Shown: positions 9,701-19,319, counted from the first letter of the stretch. The stretch is 64,000 nt of DNA from Cupriavidus campinensis (GCF_905397395.1 NZ_CAJPVH010000015.1:1-64000), one strand, 5' to 3'. Notes: generated by a model not told the origin, from the letters alone. Made by a program: numbers and translations.

Positions 9701-9806
9701 CGGCGGAAGTGCCTTTCGCTTCACGCGGAACGGGGTTTGACTTGGTGGACTTGCGGGCAGGGGTGGTACGGGTGCGGCCCGATGGGCGCGCGACGGGCTG
9801 GGTCAT
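6777..9806 (-). CDS. ppc: Phosphoenolpyruvate carboxylase
   Basis: PEP carboxylase adds bicarbonate to phosphoenolpyruvate to give oxaloacetate and so refills the TCA cycle. Both PROSITE-type signatures are visible: [13 protein letters not shown] with catalytic His214, and [16 protein letters not shown], together with the Gly/Arg-rich [16 protein letters not shown]. The usual C-terminal GLRNSG is intact. At 1009 residues it is longer than most bacterial enzymes because the first ~75 residues are a low-complexity Ala/Lys/Pro/Thr tail. The ATG at 9806 has AGAGGAGA upstream at good spacing. hemC is divergent, with 133 bases between the genes. Confidence 0.96.
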   Translation of the reverse strand: MTQPVARPSGRTRTTPARKSTKSNPVPREAKGTSAAPAKPRAARAKLAVVAANGATVADAAIAAAASPARRTADKDLPLREDIRFLGRLLGDCVREQEGEAAFDLVETIRQTAVRFRRENDRSAGAELDRLLKRLSRDQTNQVVRAFSYFSHLANIAEDQHHNRRRRVHALAGSPPQPGSLARALEAIDAAGVTGKQLRKFLDEALIVPVLTAHPTEVQRKSILDAEREIARLLAERDLPMTARERDHNTAQLRARVTTLWQTRMLRNNRLMVVDEIENALSYYRTTFLHGIPRLMAEMEEDIAAVFPTSKKGKAGTAPAPLAPFLQMGSWIGGDRDGNPNVTSETLQHAAREQSQLIMGWYLDELHALGAELSMSSLMVDVSPELIALADASPDHSDHRSDEPYRRALIGMYARLAATSQKLTGHEAQRHPVADVAPYDNAEAFAADVQVVMDSLRTHHGVALAQARIDALQRAIAIFGFHLASVDMRQVSDVHEAVIAELFAAAGVERDYAALPEARKRELLLAELRQPRLLTMPWHEYSEQTRSELAIFAMARDLRARYGKRVARNYIISHTETLSDLIEVMLLQKESGMLRGTLGSKTDPARMELMVIPLFETIEDLRNAAGIMQSLLDLPGFDSVIAHHGVEQEVMLGYSDSNKDGGFLTSNWELYKAELALVKLFEARRVKLRLFHGRGGTVGRGGGPTYQAILSQPPGTVNGQIRLTEQGEIINSKFANAEIGRRNLETVVAATLEASLLPTQNAPKDLESFEGVMQQLSDRAFTAYRDLVYETPGFKDYFFATTPITEIADLNLGSRPASRKLMDKKNRKIEDLRAIPWGFSWGQCRLLLPGWFGFGSAVKALVDEAPDEKSRKATVATLRRMVKSWPFFSTLLSNMDMVLAKTDLAVASRYAQLCEDTALRKSVFARISAEWHLTSDMLALITGRHERLADNPLLARSIKNRFAYLDPLNHLQVELLKRYRAGKDGDDVRVRRGIHLTINGVAAGLRNSG

Positions 9807-9825
9807 GCAGTCATCTCCTCTGTCT

Positions 9826-9854
9826 TTTATAGGGTGCCGGTCGCCTTGAAGGCG
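9826..9854 (-). promoter_or_regulatory. Candidate ppc promoter
   Basis: A TATAAA -10-like hexamer on the minus strand (plus coordinates 9826-9831) sits about 20 bases before the ppc ATG. The -35 region near 9848-9854 is poor. Offered as a weak candidate only. Confidence 0.3.
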
Positions 9855-9939
9855 CCCTGGTCATGTCCGATGCACAGCGAAGCGATTTCTGGCGCATTCC
9901 GGGGCCTGAGGCCGCCGGGGTGCGTGCTAACATGCGCGC

Positions 9940-10935
9940 ATGCAAGCACCTGCGTCTCCGTCTTCTTCGTCCGCTGCCGTATCCCGCAGCATGCCGCACA
10001 AGCTCGTGATCGCCTCGCGCGAAAGCCGGCTGGCGATGTGGCAGGCTGAACATGTACGTGCTGCGTTGCAACAATACTATCCCTCGTGCGATGTGTCTAT
10101 TCTCGGCATGACGACAAGGGGTGATCAAATTCTCGACAAGTCCCTGTCCAAGGTAGGCGGCAAGGGGCTCTTCGTGAAGGAACTGGAGGTGGCGATGGCC
10201 GAGGGCCGCGCCGACCTTGCCGTGCATTCTCTCAAGGATGTGCCGATGGAGCTGCCCGCCGGCTTCGCGCTCACCGCCGTGATGGAACGCGAAGACCCGC
10301 GCGACGCGCTGGTCTCGTCGCAGTTCGCCTCGCTGGACGTGATGCCGCCCGGCACCGTGGTTGGCACGTCGAGCCTGCGCCGCGAGGCCGCCCTGCGCAC
10401 CCGCTATCCCCATCTGGTCATCAAGCCGCTGCGTGGCAACCTCGACACTCGCCTGCGCAAGCTGGACGCCGGTGAATTCGGCGCGATCATCCTGGCTGCG
10501 GCCGGGCTGAAGCGGCTGGGGCTGGGCGAGCGAATCCGCGCGCTGATCGAGCCGGAGGCCTCGCTGCCTGCGGCCGGACAGGGCGCGCTGGGCATCGAGA
10601 TCCGTTCCGATCGCCCCGAACTGGCCGCGTGGCTGGCGCCGCTGAACCATACCCCGACGCTGCTGGCGGTGTCGGCCGAGCGCGCCGTGTCGCGCCGGCT
10701 GGGCGGCAGCTGCCAGGTGCCGCTGGGCGCCCATGCCCGCTGGCGTGGCGATGCCCTGCAACTCGATGCCTTCGTGGCGCTGCCGGACGGCAGCCGCGAC
10801 GTGCGTGCGCACGCAGCCCTCGCGGTGGACACCCTGGACGCAGCCGAGCAGCTCGGCGCGGCGGTGGCCGGCGACCTGCTCGCGCGCGGCGCCGAAGACG
10901 TGCTGGCGGCGCTTGCTGCGGCGGGTCCGACCTGA
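9940..10935 (+). CDS. hemC: Hydroxymethylbilane synthase (porphobilinogen deaminase)
   Basis: HemC polymerises four porphobilinogen units into hydroxymethylbilane in tetrapyrrole synthesis. The sequence shows the N-terminal [12 protein letters not shown], the substrate segment [16 protein letters not shown], and [13 protein letters not shown], where Cys258 would carry the dipyrromethane cofactor. It has 331 residues from the ATG at 9940. The first 17 residues are Ala/Ser/Pro-rich, and an alternative ATG at 9991 starts directly before the conserved domain; neither has a convincing ribosome site. It is followed 10 bases later by hemDX, forming a hemC-hemDX-hemY operon. Confidence 0.96.
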   Translation: MQAPASPSSSSAAVSRSMPHKLVIASRESRLAMWQAEHVRAALQQYYPSCDVSILGMTTRGDQILDKSLSKVGGKGLFVKELEVAMAEGRADLAVHSLKDVPMELPAGFALTAVMEREDPRDALVSSQFASLDVMPPGTVVGTSSLRREAALRTRYPHLVIKPLRGNLDTRLRKLDAGEFGAIILAAAGLKRLGLGERIRALIEPEASLPAAGQGALGIEIRSDRPELAAWLAPLNHTPTLLAVSAERAVSRRLGGSCQVPLGAHARWRGDALQLDAFVALPDGSRDVRAHAALAVDTLDAAEQLGAAVAGDLLARGAEDVLAALAAAGPT

Positions 10936-10945
10936 GGCGCGCGCG

Positions 10946-13069
10946 ATGCCCCGCCCGACCGTCGTAGTTACGCGACCTGCCGGGCAGTCCCGGCAACTGA
11001 CCGAGGCGCTCCAGTCCGCCGGACTGGACGTGCTCGGCTTCCCCCTGCTCGCCATCGGCCCGCCTGCCGACGACGCCGCGCTGCGTGCGGCGCTGGCCCG
11101 GCTCGCCGACTATGCGCTGGTGGTCTTCGTCAGCCCCAATGCGGTGTCGTTCGCGCTCGATGCGCTGGCGCACGTGCAGAACGCGCCGGCGCTGCCGCAA
11201 TGGCCGGCCGAGGTGCCAGTGGCCGTGGTGGGGCCGTCGAGCGTGGCCGCGCTGGCCGAACGCGGCATTGCCGCGCCCGCCTATCGTGTGATTGCCCCGG
11301 CCGGGGCGCATGGCAACGCCGAAATCCACAACGAACCGGCGCGCTTCGATTCCGAGGCGCTCTGGTCCGAACTCGACACCACACCCGGCGCGTTCTCGGG
11401 CCAGCGCGTGCTGATCGTACGGGGGAACGGCGGGCGCGACTGGCTCGGCGACCGCCTGCGCGATGCCGGCGCCACCGTCGATGCCGTGGAGGCTTACAGC
11501 CGCACGCTGCCGGAACCCACGGCCATGCAATGGCAGGCCGTGCGCGACAACCTGAAACCGGGCGCGCCGCCCTGCGCATGGCTGTTGACCAGTTCCGAAG
11601 CCGTGCGCAACCTCGACGCGCTGGCCCGGTTGCACCTGTCGCCGCAGGAACACGAGCGTCTGAAGCAGATGCAGTGCATTGCGCCGCATGCGAGAATTGC
11701 CGCGCAGGCGAACGCGCTGGGCTTCGCCCATGTGCTGCCCGCCGCGCCCGGCGACGCCGGCCTGCTGGCCGCCTGCACGCAGTGGGCCGATGCCCACGCG
11801 GGGCCGGCGGAGGCGCTGGCCCGCCCAGATACATCCGACACCCCGGTGGTGGCCGTCGCCCCGACGCCAGCCCCGCGCGCGCCGGTTCCAGATTCCCCGT
11901 CAACGAAGGTTGATCGCGTGACGCCAGACACTACGTCCTCCTCCTCATCAGCCTCCGCAGCCGCCGCGGCATCGGCCCCGCCGCCGCACGTTGCGCCGCC
12001 CACAGGCGCTGCCGCCAGTGCTCCCGCTGGCTCCGCTGCCCCCGCCTTCAGCGCACCGCGCCGCATGAACCCGTGGTGGATCGTCGCCGCCGTGATCGTG
12101 CTGGCCACCGCGGCGGGCTTCTGGTGGCTGCAACTGCGCGTGGAACACCTGACCCAGGAGCTGGCGCGGCGCCAGCAGAACAACGACGCGCTGGTCCAGG
12201 AGACCCGGGTGCTGTCGCGCAACGCGCAGGAAACGGTTAAGGAACTCCAGGCCAAGGTCGGCGCGCTGGACGGCCAGGTGGTCGAGACCCGCGACAAGCA
12301 GGTGGCGCTCGAACAGGTCTACCAGGACCTGATGCGCAACCGTGACGACTGGGAGATCGCCGAGATCCAGCAGTTGCTGACCAACGCCGGCCAGCAGCTT
12401 CAGCTCAGCGGCAACGTGCAGGTGGCGCTGGCTGCCCTGCAAAGTGCCGACGCCCGGCTCGCGCGCGCCGACAAGCCGCAGTACAACCAGCTGCGCCGGG
12501 CCCTCGCGCGCGACATCGCCCGCATGAAGGCCGTGCCGGATACCGACCTGACCGGCGCCGCGATCAAGCTCGATGAATCAATCAACCAGATCGACGTGCT
12601 GCCCCTGCTGTCCGGTGAGCGCATGCTCGACCGCACGCCGGGCGAGAGTGGCAAGCCGGCCAGTGCGGCGCAAGCATCACAAAATGCCCAGCCGGCGCCC
12701 GAAGCCGGCAACGCCTTCACCCGCCTCTGGCACTACGTGCTGGGCGAGATGGGGCAGGTGATCCGCATCCGCAAGGTGGACGACGCCAACGCGCTGCTGC
12801 TCTCCGGCGACCAGGGCTGGTTCCTGCGCGAGAACGTGAAGCTGCGGCTGCTCAACGCGCGGCTGGCGCTGCTGTCGCGCAACGAGCCGGTATTCCGCAA
12901 TGACCTCGCCGCCGCCCAGGCGCTGATTTCAAGATATTTCGATACCCGCTCGCGCCGCGTGCAGGGCGTGCTGACCCTGCTCAAGCAGGCGCAGGCCAGC
13001 GCGGTCTCGGTGTCGCTGCCGACCATGGCCGAGAGCCTTGGCGCGCTGCGTGCCCTGAAGAAGGAGTAG
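10946..13069 (+). CDS. hemDX: Fused uroporphyrinogen-III synthase / HemX membrane protein
   Basis: This 707-residue fusion has an N-terminal uroporphyrinogen-III synthase domain (about 1-290; start VVVTRPAGQS), which closes and inverts ring D of hydroxymethylbilane. A Pro/Ala/Ser-rich linker follows (about 300-370), then a single membrane helix (about 376-396, WWIVAAVIVLATAAGFWWL) and a HemX domain with coiled-coil-like helices in the periplasm. The role of HemX is not settled. The fusion is common in Burkholderiaceae. The start at 10946 is the first ATG that precedes the conserved domain; earlier ATGs in the frame lie inside hemC. hemY begins two bases after its stop. Confidence 0.93.
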   Translation: MPRPTVVVTRPAGQSRQLTEALQSAGLDVLGFPLLAIGPPADDAALRAALARLADYALVVFVSPNAVSFALDALAHVQNAPALPQWPAEVPVAVVGPSSVAALAERGIAAPAYRVIAPAGAHGNAEIHNEPARFDSEALWSELDTTPGAFSGQRVLIVRGNGGRDWLGDRLRDAGATVDAVEAYSRTLPEPTAMQWQAVRDNLKPGAPPCAWLLTSSEAVRNLDALARLHLSPQEHERLKQMQCIAPHARIAAQANALGFAHVLPAAPGDAGLLAACTQWADAHAGPAEALARPDTSDTPVVAVAPTPAPRAPVPDSPSTKVDRVTPDTTSSSSSASAAAAASAPPPHVAPPTGAAASAPAGSAAPAFSAPRRMNPWWIVAAVIVLATAAGFWWLQLRVEHLTQELARRQQNNDALVQETRVLSRNAQETVKELQAKVGALDGQVVETRDKQVALEQVYQDLMRNRDDWEIAEIQQLLTNAGQQLQLSGNVQVALAALQSADARLARADKPQYNQLRRALARDIARMKAVPDTDLTGAAIKLDESINQIDVLPLLSGERMLDRTPGESGKPASAAQASQNAQPAPEAGNAFTRLWHYVLGEMGQVIRIRKVDDANALLLSGDQGWFLRENVKLRLLNARLALLSRNEPVFRNDLAAAQALISRYFDTRSRRVQGVLTLLKQAQASAVSVSLPTMAESLGALRALKKE

Positions 13070-13071
13070 CC

Positions 13072-14262
13072 ATGCGACTTCTGTTCTGGGTAGCGGTCCT
13101 GTTCGCCGGCGCCGTCGGGCTGGCGCTGTTCACGCAGTTCAACCACAGCAACGTGGTGCTCTTCTACCCGCCGTACCGGGTGGAAATGTCGCTGAATCTC
13201 ACGCTGGCGCTGCTGTTGCTGCTGTTCTTCGTGGTGTGGACGATCCTGACCACGTTCCGCCACCTCTCCGAAATGCCGCGCCGCGCCGCCGCTTACCGCG
13301 AACGCAGCCGCATGAGCAAGGCGCAGGCCGCGCTGCGCGAGTCGATCGAAAACCTGTTTGCCGGACGTTTCGCCCGGGCCGAGCGCGCCGCGCGCGACGC
13401 CCAGGCCTGGCCGGAACAGGCGCAGACCGCCGCCCTGGTGGGCGCGCGGGCCGCGCACCGGATGCAGGAATCGGAACGCCGCGACGCGTGGATGGCGCAG
13501 GTCACGGACCCCGAGCGCGCCCAGGCGCGGCTGGTTTCCATGGCCGAACTGCTGGTCGATGCCCGTGACGCCGAGGGCGCGCTGGAAACCATCGCCCAAT
13601 TGCAGTCACAGGGTGGGCGGCAGATCCACGTGCAACGGATTGCGCTGCGTGCGCACCAGCATCTGAAGAACTGGACGGAGGTCCTGCGGCTGGCGCGCTC
13701 GCTGGAGAAGCGCAACGCGCTGCACCCGGTGCTGGCGCTGCGGCTCAAGCAGCTTGCCGTGGAGGCGATGCTCGACGAGCGTCGCCATGACGCGGAAGGG
13801 CTGTACCACTTCTGGCGCTCGCTGTCGCCCGATGAGCGGCACGCGGTGCGCATCGCCGAGCCGGCGGCGCGCTACTTTTCGGCGCTGGGCCGCCAGAACG
13901 AGGCGCGGCGCATTGTCGAGGAAGCGCTCCGGGTCAACTGGGACAGCCGCCTCGTGCAGCGCTACGCCGAATGCGCCGAGCGCGGCAAGGCCCTGCCGCA
14001 GATCCAGCAGGCCGAGAAATGGCTGACCGAACATCCGGTCGATGCGGATTTGTACTACACGCTGGGCGTGCTGTGCCTGGGCGAGCAGCTCTGGGGCAAG
14101 GCCCAGTCGAACTTCGAGCGCGCGTTGAAGTACGCCGATCCCGAATCGCAACGCCGCCTGCGCGTGCGCACCCACCTGGCGCTGGCCCGGCTGTTCGAGG
14201 AAACCGAACGCCCCGAGGATGCCCAACGGCATTATCGGGAAAGTGCGATGTTGGCGGCCTGA
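13072..14262 (+). CDS. hemY: HemY family membrane protein with TPR repeats
   Basis: The protein has 396 residues with two N-terminal membrane helices (about 2-22 and 42-62) followed by a helical, TPR-like cytoplasmic region. RRAAAYRERSRMSKAQAAL after the second helix is typical of proteobacterial HemY. This HemY is not the protoporphyrinogen oxidase of the same name in Gram-positives; it is linked to late haem biosynthesis, but its activity is unclear. It starts two bases after the hemDX stop, indicating translational coupling. Confidence 0.92.
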   Translation: MRLLFWVAVLFAGAVGLALFTQFNHSNVVLFYPPYRVEMSLNLTLALLLLLFFVVWTILTTFRHLSEMPRRAAAYRERSRMSKAQAALRESIENLFAGRFARAERAARDAQAWPEQAQTAALVGARAAHRMQESERRDAWMAQVTDPERAQARLVSMAELLVDARDAEGALETIAQLQSQGGRQIHVQRIALRAHQHLKNWTEVLRLARSLEKRNALHPVLALRLKQLAVEAMLDERRHDAEGLYHFWRSLSPDERHAVRIAEPAARYFSALGRQNEARRIVEEALRVNWDSRLVQRYAECAERGKALPQIQQAEKWLTEHPVDADLYYTLGVLCLGEQLWGKAQSNFERALKYADPESQRRLRVRTHLALARLFEETERPEDAQRHYRESAMLAA

Positions 14263-14291
14263 GCCGCCAACCCACCCAGTTCTCTCGCCGG

Positions 14292-14330
14292 TCTCTCTCA
14301 GTTCTCTCTCAGTTCTCTCTCAGTTCTCTT
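14292..14330. repeat. 11-base tandem repeat at the hemY/phr convergence
   Basis: Three perfect copies of TCTCTCTCAGT (14292-14302, 14303-14313, 14314-14324) plus a partial fourth lie between the convergent genes. The phr stop codon (14320-14322 on the minus strand) is inside the third copy. Confidence 0.85.
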
Positions 14331-15900
14331 CTTCGGCCAGCTTTGCCCGGGCGGCCGCCTTCGCCTTCGGCGTCTTGACCACCGCGTAGCGCGCCAGCGT
14401 CTCTTGCCGGGCGATGTCGTGCTGCACGATCGGCCTCGGATAATGCTCACCCAGCTTCACGCCCGCCGCCGCCAGCACATCGTCTGGCGCGGTCCACGGC
14501 GCGTGGAGGTACTTGTCCGGCAGGCTGGCCAGTTGCGGCAGGTACTTGCGGATGAACTTCCCGTCCGGATCGAACTTTTCCGATTGCGTGACCGGGTTGA
14601 AGATCCGGAAGTAGGGCTGCGCATCGCAGCCCGTGGAGGCCGCCCACTGCCAGCCGCCGTTGTTGGCTGCGAAGTCGAAATCGTTGAGCTGGTCGGCGAA
14701 ATACTGCTCGCCGCGCCGCCAGTCCACACCCAGATCCTTGACCAGGAAGCTTGCCGTCACCATCCGCAGCCGGTTGTGCATATAGCCGCTCTGGCGGATC
14801 TGGCGCATCGCCGCGTCCACCAGCGGATAGCCGGTGGCGGCATCGCACCATGCCTGGAAGTAGCCCTCGCCGGTCTGCGGGGCGACCCAGCGCAGGCCGT
14901 CGTACTCGGGGTGGAACGACTTGCCGTCGGCCACGCGCGGGTGGTGATGCAGGATCATGAAGTAGAAGTCGCGCCAGATCAGTTCCGATAGCCATACCGC
15001 CGCCCCGGCGCTGGCGGCGCCGCCGCGCAGCACGGTTTCGTGGGCGGCGCGGGCCAGGGTGCGGATCGAGATCGTGCCGAAGCGCAGGTGCACGGACAGG
15101 TAGCTCGGCCCGCGCAGCGCAGGGAAGTCGCGGCGCTGGCCGTAGTCGCCGATCCGGGCCAGGAATTCGTCGAACAGCGCATGGGCGCCGTCCGAGCCGG
15201 TCGGCATGGCGATCTCGGCGAGGTTGCTGGGCGCGAAGCCGAGTTCGGCCAGCGTGGGCAGGTCCCGGGCATACCGTGCCGGCACCGGGGCCAGCGCGCG
15301 GCGGTACTTATCCACAGGGTAGGGGCGCAGGTCGAACGGCTGCACCGTGCGCAGCCACGCGTTCTTGTAGGGCGTGAACACGGCGAATGGCGCGCCCTGG
15401 CCGTTCAGGACCTCGTCGGCCTCGAAGATGACCTGATCCTTGAAGGTGAACAGGAGGCGGGCGTCGGCGGCCAGCGCGTCGCGCACGGCGGCATCGCGGG
15501 CGTTGGCGGACGGTTCGTAGTCGTGGTTGGCGAACACCGCCTCGGCTTCCAGGGCGGCCGCGAGTTGCGGGATCGCCTCGCGCGCCATGGCATCGAGCAC
15601 GATCAGACCGCCGCCCCATTGGCTCAACGCCGCGTGCAGCGGGGCCAGCGAGCGCAGGATGAAGTCGACGCGCCGGTCCGCCTGGAGGCCCCGTTCCAGC
15701 AGGGAATCGAGGATCTCGCGGTCGAAGACAAACACGCACCATACCTGTCGGCAGTGCTTAAGGGCATAATGCAGCGCCGCGTGGTCGTCGGCGCGCAGGT
15801 CGCGCCGGAACCAGACCAGGCCGCGTTCGAAGCGTTGGTCGACACGATACGGCGCGCGGCCGGCGGCATCCGCTGATTGGGGCTGGGACGATCTTGGCAT
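14320..15900 (-). CDS. phr: Deoxyribodipyrimidine photolyase (class I, cryptochrome/photolyase family)
   Basis: This enzyme repairs cyclobutane pyrimidine dimers with blue light, using FAD and an antenna chromophore. The 526-residue protein has the N-terminal antenna domain (start LVWFRRDLRADDHAAL at about residue 29) and the C-terminal FAD domain. The FAD domain holds WRDFYFMIL, MRQIRQSGYMHNRLRM and the signature GGWQWAASTGCDAQPYFRIF. The first ~28 residues are a non-conserved extension. It is convergent with hemY and divergent from rsuA (57 bases between starts), which is unrelated in function. Confidence 0.95.
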   Translation of the reverse strand: MPRSSQPQSADAAGRAPYRVDQRFERGLVWFRRDLRADDHAALHYALKHCRQVWCVFVFDREILDSLLERGLQADRRVDFILRSLAPLHAALSQWGGGLIVLDAMAREAIPQLAAALEAEAVFANHDYEPSANARDAAVRDALAADARLLFTFKDQVIFEADEVLNGQGAPFAVFTPYKNAWLRTVQPFDLRPYPVDKYRRALAPVPARYARDLPTLAELGFAPSNLAEIAMPTGSDGAHALFDEFLARIGDYGQRRDFPALRGPSYLSVHLRFGTISIRTLARAAHETVLRGGAASAGAAVWLSELIWRDFYFMILHHHPRVADGKSFHPEYDGLRWVAPQTGEGYFQAWCDAATGYPLVDAAMRQIRQSGYMHNRLRMVTASFLVKDLGVDWRRGEQYFADQLNDFDFAANNGGWQWAASTGCDAQPYFRIFNPVTQSEKFDPDGKFIRKYLPQLASLPDKYLHAPWTAPDDVLAAAGVKLGEHYPRPIVQHDIARQETLARYAVVKTPKAKAAARAKLAEEEN

Positions 15901-15957
15901 CGTCGTACCCTAACATATGGATACCCCGGCATCACATCCGCATTTCAGAGCATTCCC

Positions 15958-16671
15958 ATGGCCATGACACTCGATCGAATTCTGCAATCCCAAGGCTTCG
16001 GCACGCGCCGTTATTGTGGCGACCTCGTGGCCGCCGGGCTGGTCGAGGTCAACGGCGAGCTATGCGAAGACCCCGGCGCACGCTTCGAGGTGGATGGCCT
16101 GCAGCTCACCGTGGACGGCGAGGCGTGGCTGGCCTGCACCAAGGCCTACCTGATGCTCCACAAGCCCGCCGGCTATGAGTGCTCGCAGCGGCCGCGCCAC
16201 CACGAGAGCGTCTACAACCTGCTGCCGGTACCGCTGCGCCAGCGCGAAGTGCAGGCCGTGGGCCGGCTCGACCACGACACCACGGGCCTGCTGTTGCTGA
16301 CGGACGACGGCCAGTTCATCCACGCCCAGACCTCGCCCAAGCGCAAGGTGCCGAAGTTCTACGAGGTGACCACGGCCGAGCCGGTAACCGAGGCGCAGGC
16401 CGAGGCACTGCGCACCGGCGTGAAACTCGACGACGAACCGGCCCCGATCGCCGCCGAAGGCTGCGAAATCACCGGCGAACGCAGCCTGCGACTGACCCTG
16501 ATCCAGGGCAAGTACCATCAGGTGAAACGCATGGTGGCCGCCGCCGGCAACCACGTGAGCGGGCTGCACCGGAGCGCCATCGGCCGCCTGCAGCTCGACC
16601 CGGCACTGGCGCCGGGCGAATGGCGCTGGCTCACGGCGGAAGACCTTGCCGCGCTGAAGCCGGCCGACTGA
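15958..16671 (+). CDS. rsuA: Pseudouridine synthase, RsuA family (16S rRNA U516)
   Basis: RsuA isomerises U516 of 16S rRNA to pseudouridine. The 237-residue product has an N-terminal S4-type RNA-binding domain (LDRILQSQGFGTRR) and a catalytic domain with GRLDHDTTGLLLLTDDG, where the aspartate in RLDxxTxG is catalytic. The KYHQVKRM segment is typical of the RsuA/RluB/E/F group. Start 15958 is chosen over an upstream frame extension that runs into the phr promoter region; ATG 15964 is an equal alternative. The next gene is 91 bases downstream. Confidence 0.9.
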   Translation: MAMTLDRILQSQGFGTRRYCGDLVAAGLVEVNGELCEDPGARFEVDGLQLTVDGEAWLACTKAYLMLHKPAGYECSQRPRHHESVYNLLPVPLRQREVQAVGRLDHDTTGLLLLTDDGQFIHAQTSPKRKVPKFYEVTTAEPVTEAQAEALRTGVKLDDEPAPIAAEGCEITGERSLRLTLIQGKYHQVKRMVAAAGNHVSGLHRSAIGRLQLDPALAPGEWRWLTAEDLAALKPAD

Positions 16672-16762
16672 CGGGCCGTATCGACGAACCTCCGGTGACG
16701 GATGCTGCGCAGGCCGGCAGAAAGTTTCGGGCCGACCGGCGGCGATTTGATAAAATGCAGCC

Positions 16763-17335
16763 ATGGCGACGCCCGAAGCTCCAATCAATCTCACGAATCA
16801 GTTCCTGATTGCCATGCCCGGCATGGCCGACCCGACTTTTTCGGGTTCCGTGGTCTACCTTTGCGAGCACAACGAACGTGGCGCGCTCGGCCTGGTCATC
16901 AACCGGCCGATCGATATCGACATGGCCACGCTGTTCGACAAGATCGATCTCAAGCTCGAAATCCAGCCCGTGGCCCATCAGCCTGTCTACTTCGGCGGCC
17001 CGGTACAGACCGAGCGCGGCTTCGTGCTGCACGATCCGGTCGGTGTCTATGTGTCGTCGCTGGCGGTGCCGGGTGGGCTCGAGATGACTACCTCCAAGGA
17101 CGTGCTCGAAGCCGTGGCCAACGGCAGCGGGCCGCACCGGTTCCTGCTCACGCTGGGTTATGCCGGCTGGGGCGCCGGGCAGTTGGAGGAAGAATTGAGC
17201 CGCAATGGCTGGCTGACCGTCCAGGCCGATCCCGAGATCATTTTCAGTGTGCCGCCCGAAGAGCGGTTCGCCGCCGCAGTGCGCCTGCTGGGCATAGATT
17301 TCACGATGCTCTCGGGCGAGGCGGGGCATGCCTGA
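16763..17335 (+). CDS. yqgE: YqgE/AlgH family protein (UPF0301)
   Basis: The protein has 190 residues and the conserved start [19 protein letters not shown], then [10 protein letters not shown] and a [11 protein letters not shown] segment, all hallmarks of the YqgE/AlgH family. Biochemical function is unknown; AlgH was named for an effect on alginate genes in Pseudomonas. It overlaps ruvX by 8 bases, the usual pairing in beta- and gamma-proteobacteria, and leads the ruvX-pyrR-pyrB-pyrC'-plsC run. Confidence 0.93.
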   Translation: MATPEAPINLTNQFLIAMPGMADPTFSGSVVYLCEHNERGALGLVINRPIDIDMATLFDKIDLKLEIQPVAHQPVYFGGPVQTERGFVLHDPVGVYVSSLAVPGGLEMTTSKDVLEAVANGSGPHRFLLTLGYAGWGAGQLEEELSRNGWLTVQADPEIIFSVPPEERFAAAVRLLGIDFTMLSGEAGHA

Positions 17336-17765
17336 CCAGGCGGGGCGCGCGACGCCCCCGGACGGCACCGTCCTCGCCTTCGACTATGGCGAGAAAAAAA
17401 TCGGCGTGGCGCTTGGCAATTTCATCACCCGGCAGGCTCGCGCGCTGACCATTCTTCCCAATGTGACCGTGGAAGGCCGCTTCGAGGCCGTGGGCGCGCT
17501 GGTGCGCGACTGGACCCCGGTGCAGTTCGTGGTGGGCATGCCGGTCAACCCCGAAGCCGGCCCCGACGACGCCGAACAAGCTTCCATGCGACTTGCACGC
17601 CGCTTTGGCAACCAGTTGAACGGCCGTTTCGACCTGCCGGTGGCCTTTGTGGATGAGCGCTACAGCTCCCGCGCGGCCGCCATGGCCGGGGCGAAGCGCG
17701 GCGCGCTGGACGCCGAGGCCGCCCGCATCATCCTGCAACAGTATTTCGACGAGCTTCCGCTATGA
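17328..17765 (+). CDS. ruvX: Putative pre-16S rRNA nuclease / Holliday junction resolvase-like protein YqgF
   Basis: The protein has 145 residues with the RNase H-like fold of the YqgF family: [13 protein letters not shown] carries catalytic Asp19, VVGMP and FVDERYSS carry the later acidic residues. In E. coli YqgF takes part in 5' maturation of 16S rRNA. Its start overlaps yqgE by 8 bases and its stop overlaps the pyrR start (ATGA), so the three are translationally coupled. Confidence 0.93.
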   Translation: MPDQAGRATPPDGTVLAFDYGEKKIGVALGNFITRQARALTILPNVTVEGRFEAVGALVRDWTPVQFVVGMPVNPEAGPDDAEQASMRLARRFGNQLNGRFDLPVAFVDERYSSRAAAMAGAKRGALDAEAARIILQQYFDELPL

Positions 17766-18286
17766 CCCAGACCTCCACTCCCGACGCCGAGGCGCTCTAC
17801 CACGCGCTGCGCGACCAGGCCCAGGCGCTGATGCCGGCGGCCGAGCGCGCCAAGTGGTCCGTGGCCGGCATCTACTCCGGCGGCGCCTGGATTGCCGAGC
17901 GCCTGGCAGCGGACCTGAAGCTCGACAGCCACGGCGTGATCAACGTGGCCTTCCACCGCGACGACTACGCCAAGAAGGGCCTGCACAGCCAGGCCCAGCC
18001 GACCACGCTGCCCTTCGACGTGCAGGACCGCAACATCCTGCTGATTGACGATGTGCTGGCCACGGGCCGCACGATCCGCGCCGCCGTGAACGAATTGTTC
18101 GACTACGGCCGCCCGGGGCGCGTGGCGCTGGCGGTGCTGGCGGACCGTGGCGGCCGCAACCTGCCGATTGCCGCCGACTTTGCCGCGGCCACCATCGAAC
18201 TGCCCCAAGACAAGACCCTGGTGCTGTCCCGCCAGGGCGAGGGTGCCGCCACGCGCTTCGCCTTCGCCACCGAAGCCCGTGCCTGA
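17762..18286 (+). CDS. pyrR: Bifunctional pyr operon regulator / uracil phosphoribosyltransferase PyrR
   Basis: The protein has 174 residues. The PRPP-binding loop [17 protein letters not shown] is intact and the N-terminal [11 protein letters not shown] region fits PyrR. In Gram-positives PyrR binds pyr mRNA to cause attenuation and has weak uracil phosphoribosyltransferase activity. Here it precedes pyrB by 61 bases and overlaps ruvX. I see no terminator-antiterminator leader between pyrR and pyrB, so whether it regulates this operon by attenuation is open. Confidence 0.92.
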   Translation: MTQTSTPDAEALYHALRDQAQALMPAAERAKWSVAGIYSGGAWIAERLAADLKLDSHGVINVAFHRDDYAKKGLHSQAQPTTLPFDVQDRNILLIDDVLATGRTIRAAVNELFDYGRPGRVALAVLADRGGRNLPIAADFAAATIELPQDKTLVLSRQGEGAATRFAFATEARA

Positions 18287-18347
18287 CCGGCCCCGACCCG
18301 ATACGCCGCAAGCCACCCAGACCGACCCTGCCCGCGCCCGACCTGCC

Positions 18348-19319
18348 ATGACCAAGATGTTCCGCAACCCGCAGCTGACCAAGAATGGCGAACTGAAGCA
18401 CCTGTTGTCGATCGAGGGGCTGTCGCGTGACATGATCACGCACATCCTCGACACCGCCAGCCAGTTCGTCTCGCTCTCCGACTCGGACCGCGACGTGAAG
18501 AAGGTGCCGCTGCTGCGCGGCAAGAGCGTGTTCAACCTGTTCTTCGAGAACTCCACGCGGACGCGCACCACGTTCGAGATTGCCGCCAAGCGGCTCTCCG
18601 CCGACGTGCTGAACCTGAACATCAACGCGTCATCCACCAGCAAGGGCGAATCGCTGCTGGACACGATCAACAACCTCTCGGCGATGTCCGCCGACATGTT
18701 CGTCGTGCGCCACGCCAGCTCGGGCGCGCCGTACCTGATCGCCGAGCACGTGGCGCCGCATGTCCACGTGATCAACGCCGGCGACGGCCGCCACGCACAC
18801 CCGACGCAGGGTTTGCTGGACATGTACACGATTCGGCACTTCAAGAAGGATTTCACCAACCTGACGGTGGCAATCATCGGCGACATCCTGCATTCGCGGG
18901 TGGCGCGCTCGGACATCCACGCGCTGACCACGCTCGGCGTGCCGGAAGTGCGCGCGATCGGGCCGCGCACGCTGCTGCCGTCCGGGCTGGAGCAGATGGG
19001 CGTGCGCGTCTTCCACAACATGGAAGAGGGCCTGAAGGGCGTGGACGTGGTGATCATGCTGCGTCTGCAGAACGAGCGGATGAGCGGCGCGCTGCTGCCG
19101 TCCGCGCAGGAGTACTTCAAGGCGTACGGGCTGACGCCGGAGCGGCTGGCGCTGGCCAAGCCCGATGCCATCGTCATGCACCCGGGACCGATGAACCGCG
19201 GCGTGGAGATCGACTCCGCCGTGGCCGATGGCTCCCAATCGGTGATCCTGAACCAGGTGACTTTCGGCATCGCCGTGCGCATGGCCGTCATGGGCATCGT
19301 CGCCGGTAACAACGACTAA
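18348..19319 (+). CDS. pyrB: Aspartate carbamoyltransferase catalytic subunit
   Basis: PyrB joins carbamoyl phosphate and aspartate, the first committed step of pyrimidine synthesis. The 323-residue protein has the carbamoyl-phosphate loop [12 protein letters not shown] (69-74 STRTRT), [14 protein letters not shown] and [11 protein letters not shown]. The ATG at 18348 fits the family; the frame runs further upstream into pyrR but is not conserved there. No pyrI regulatory gene is present. Instead it is followed by a dihydroorotase homologue lacking metal ligands, the class-A aspartate carbamoyltransferase arrangement known from Pseudomonas. Confidence 0.96.
   Translation: MTKMFRNPQLTKNGELKHLLSIEGLSRDMITHILDTASQFVSLSDSDRDVKKVPLLRGKSVFNLFFENSTRTRTTFEIAAKRLSADVLNLNINASSTSKGESLLDTINNLSAMSADMFVVRHASSGAPYLIAEHVAPHVHVINAGDGRHAHPTQGLLDMYTIRHFKKDFTNLTVAIIGDILHSRVARSDIHALTTLGVPEVRAIGPRTLLPSGLEQMGVRVFHNMEEGLKGVDVVIMLRLQNERMSGALLPSAQEYFKAYGLTPERLALAKPDAIVMHPGPMNRGVEIDSAVADGSQSVILNQVTFGIAVRMAVMGIVAGNND

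Noticed and set aside
10733-10945. Upstream extension of hemDX into hemC
   Set aside because: Out-of-frame hemC sequence; the uroporphyrinogen-III synthase domain starts at 10946.
9811-11055. Minus-strand open frame opposite hemC
   Set aside because: Low-complexity Arg/Gln-rich translation; hemC on the plus strand has all family motifs.
14292-14330. CRISPR-like or mobile-element repeat
   Set aside because: The units are contiguous 11-mers without spacers or flanking target duplications, so this is a simple tandem repeat.
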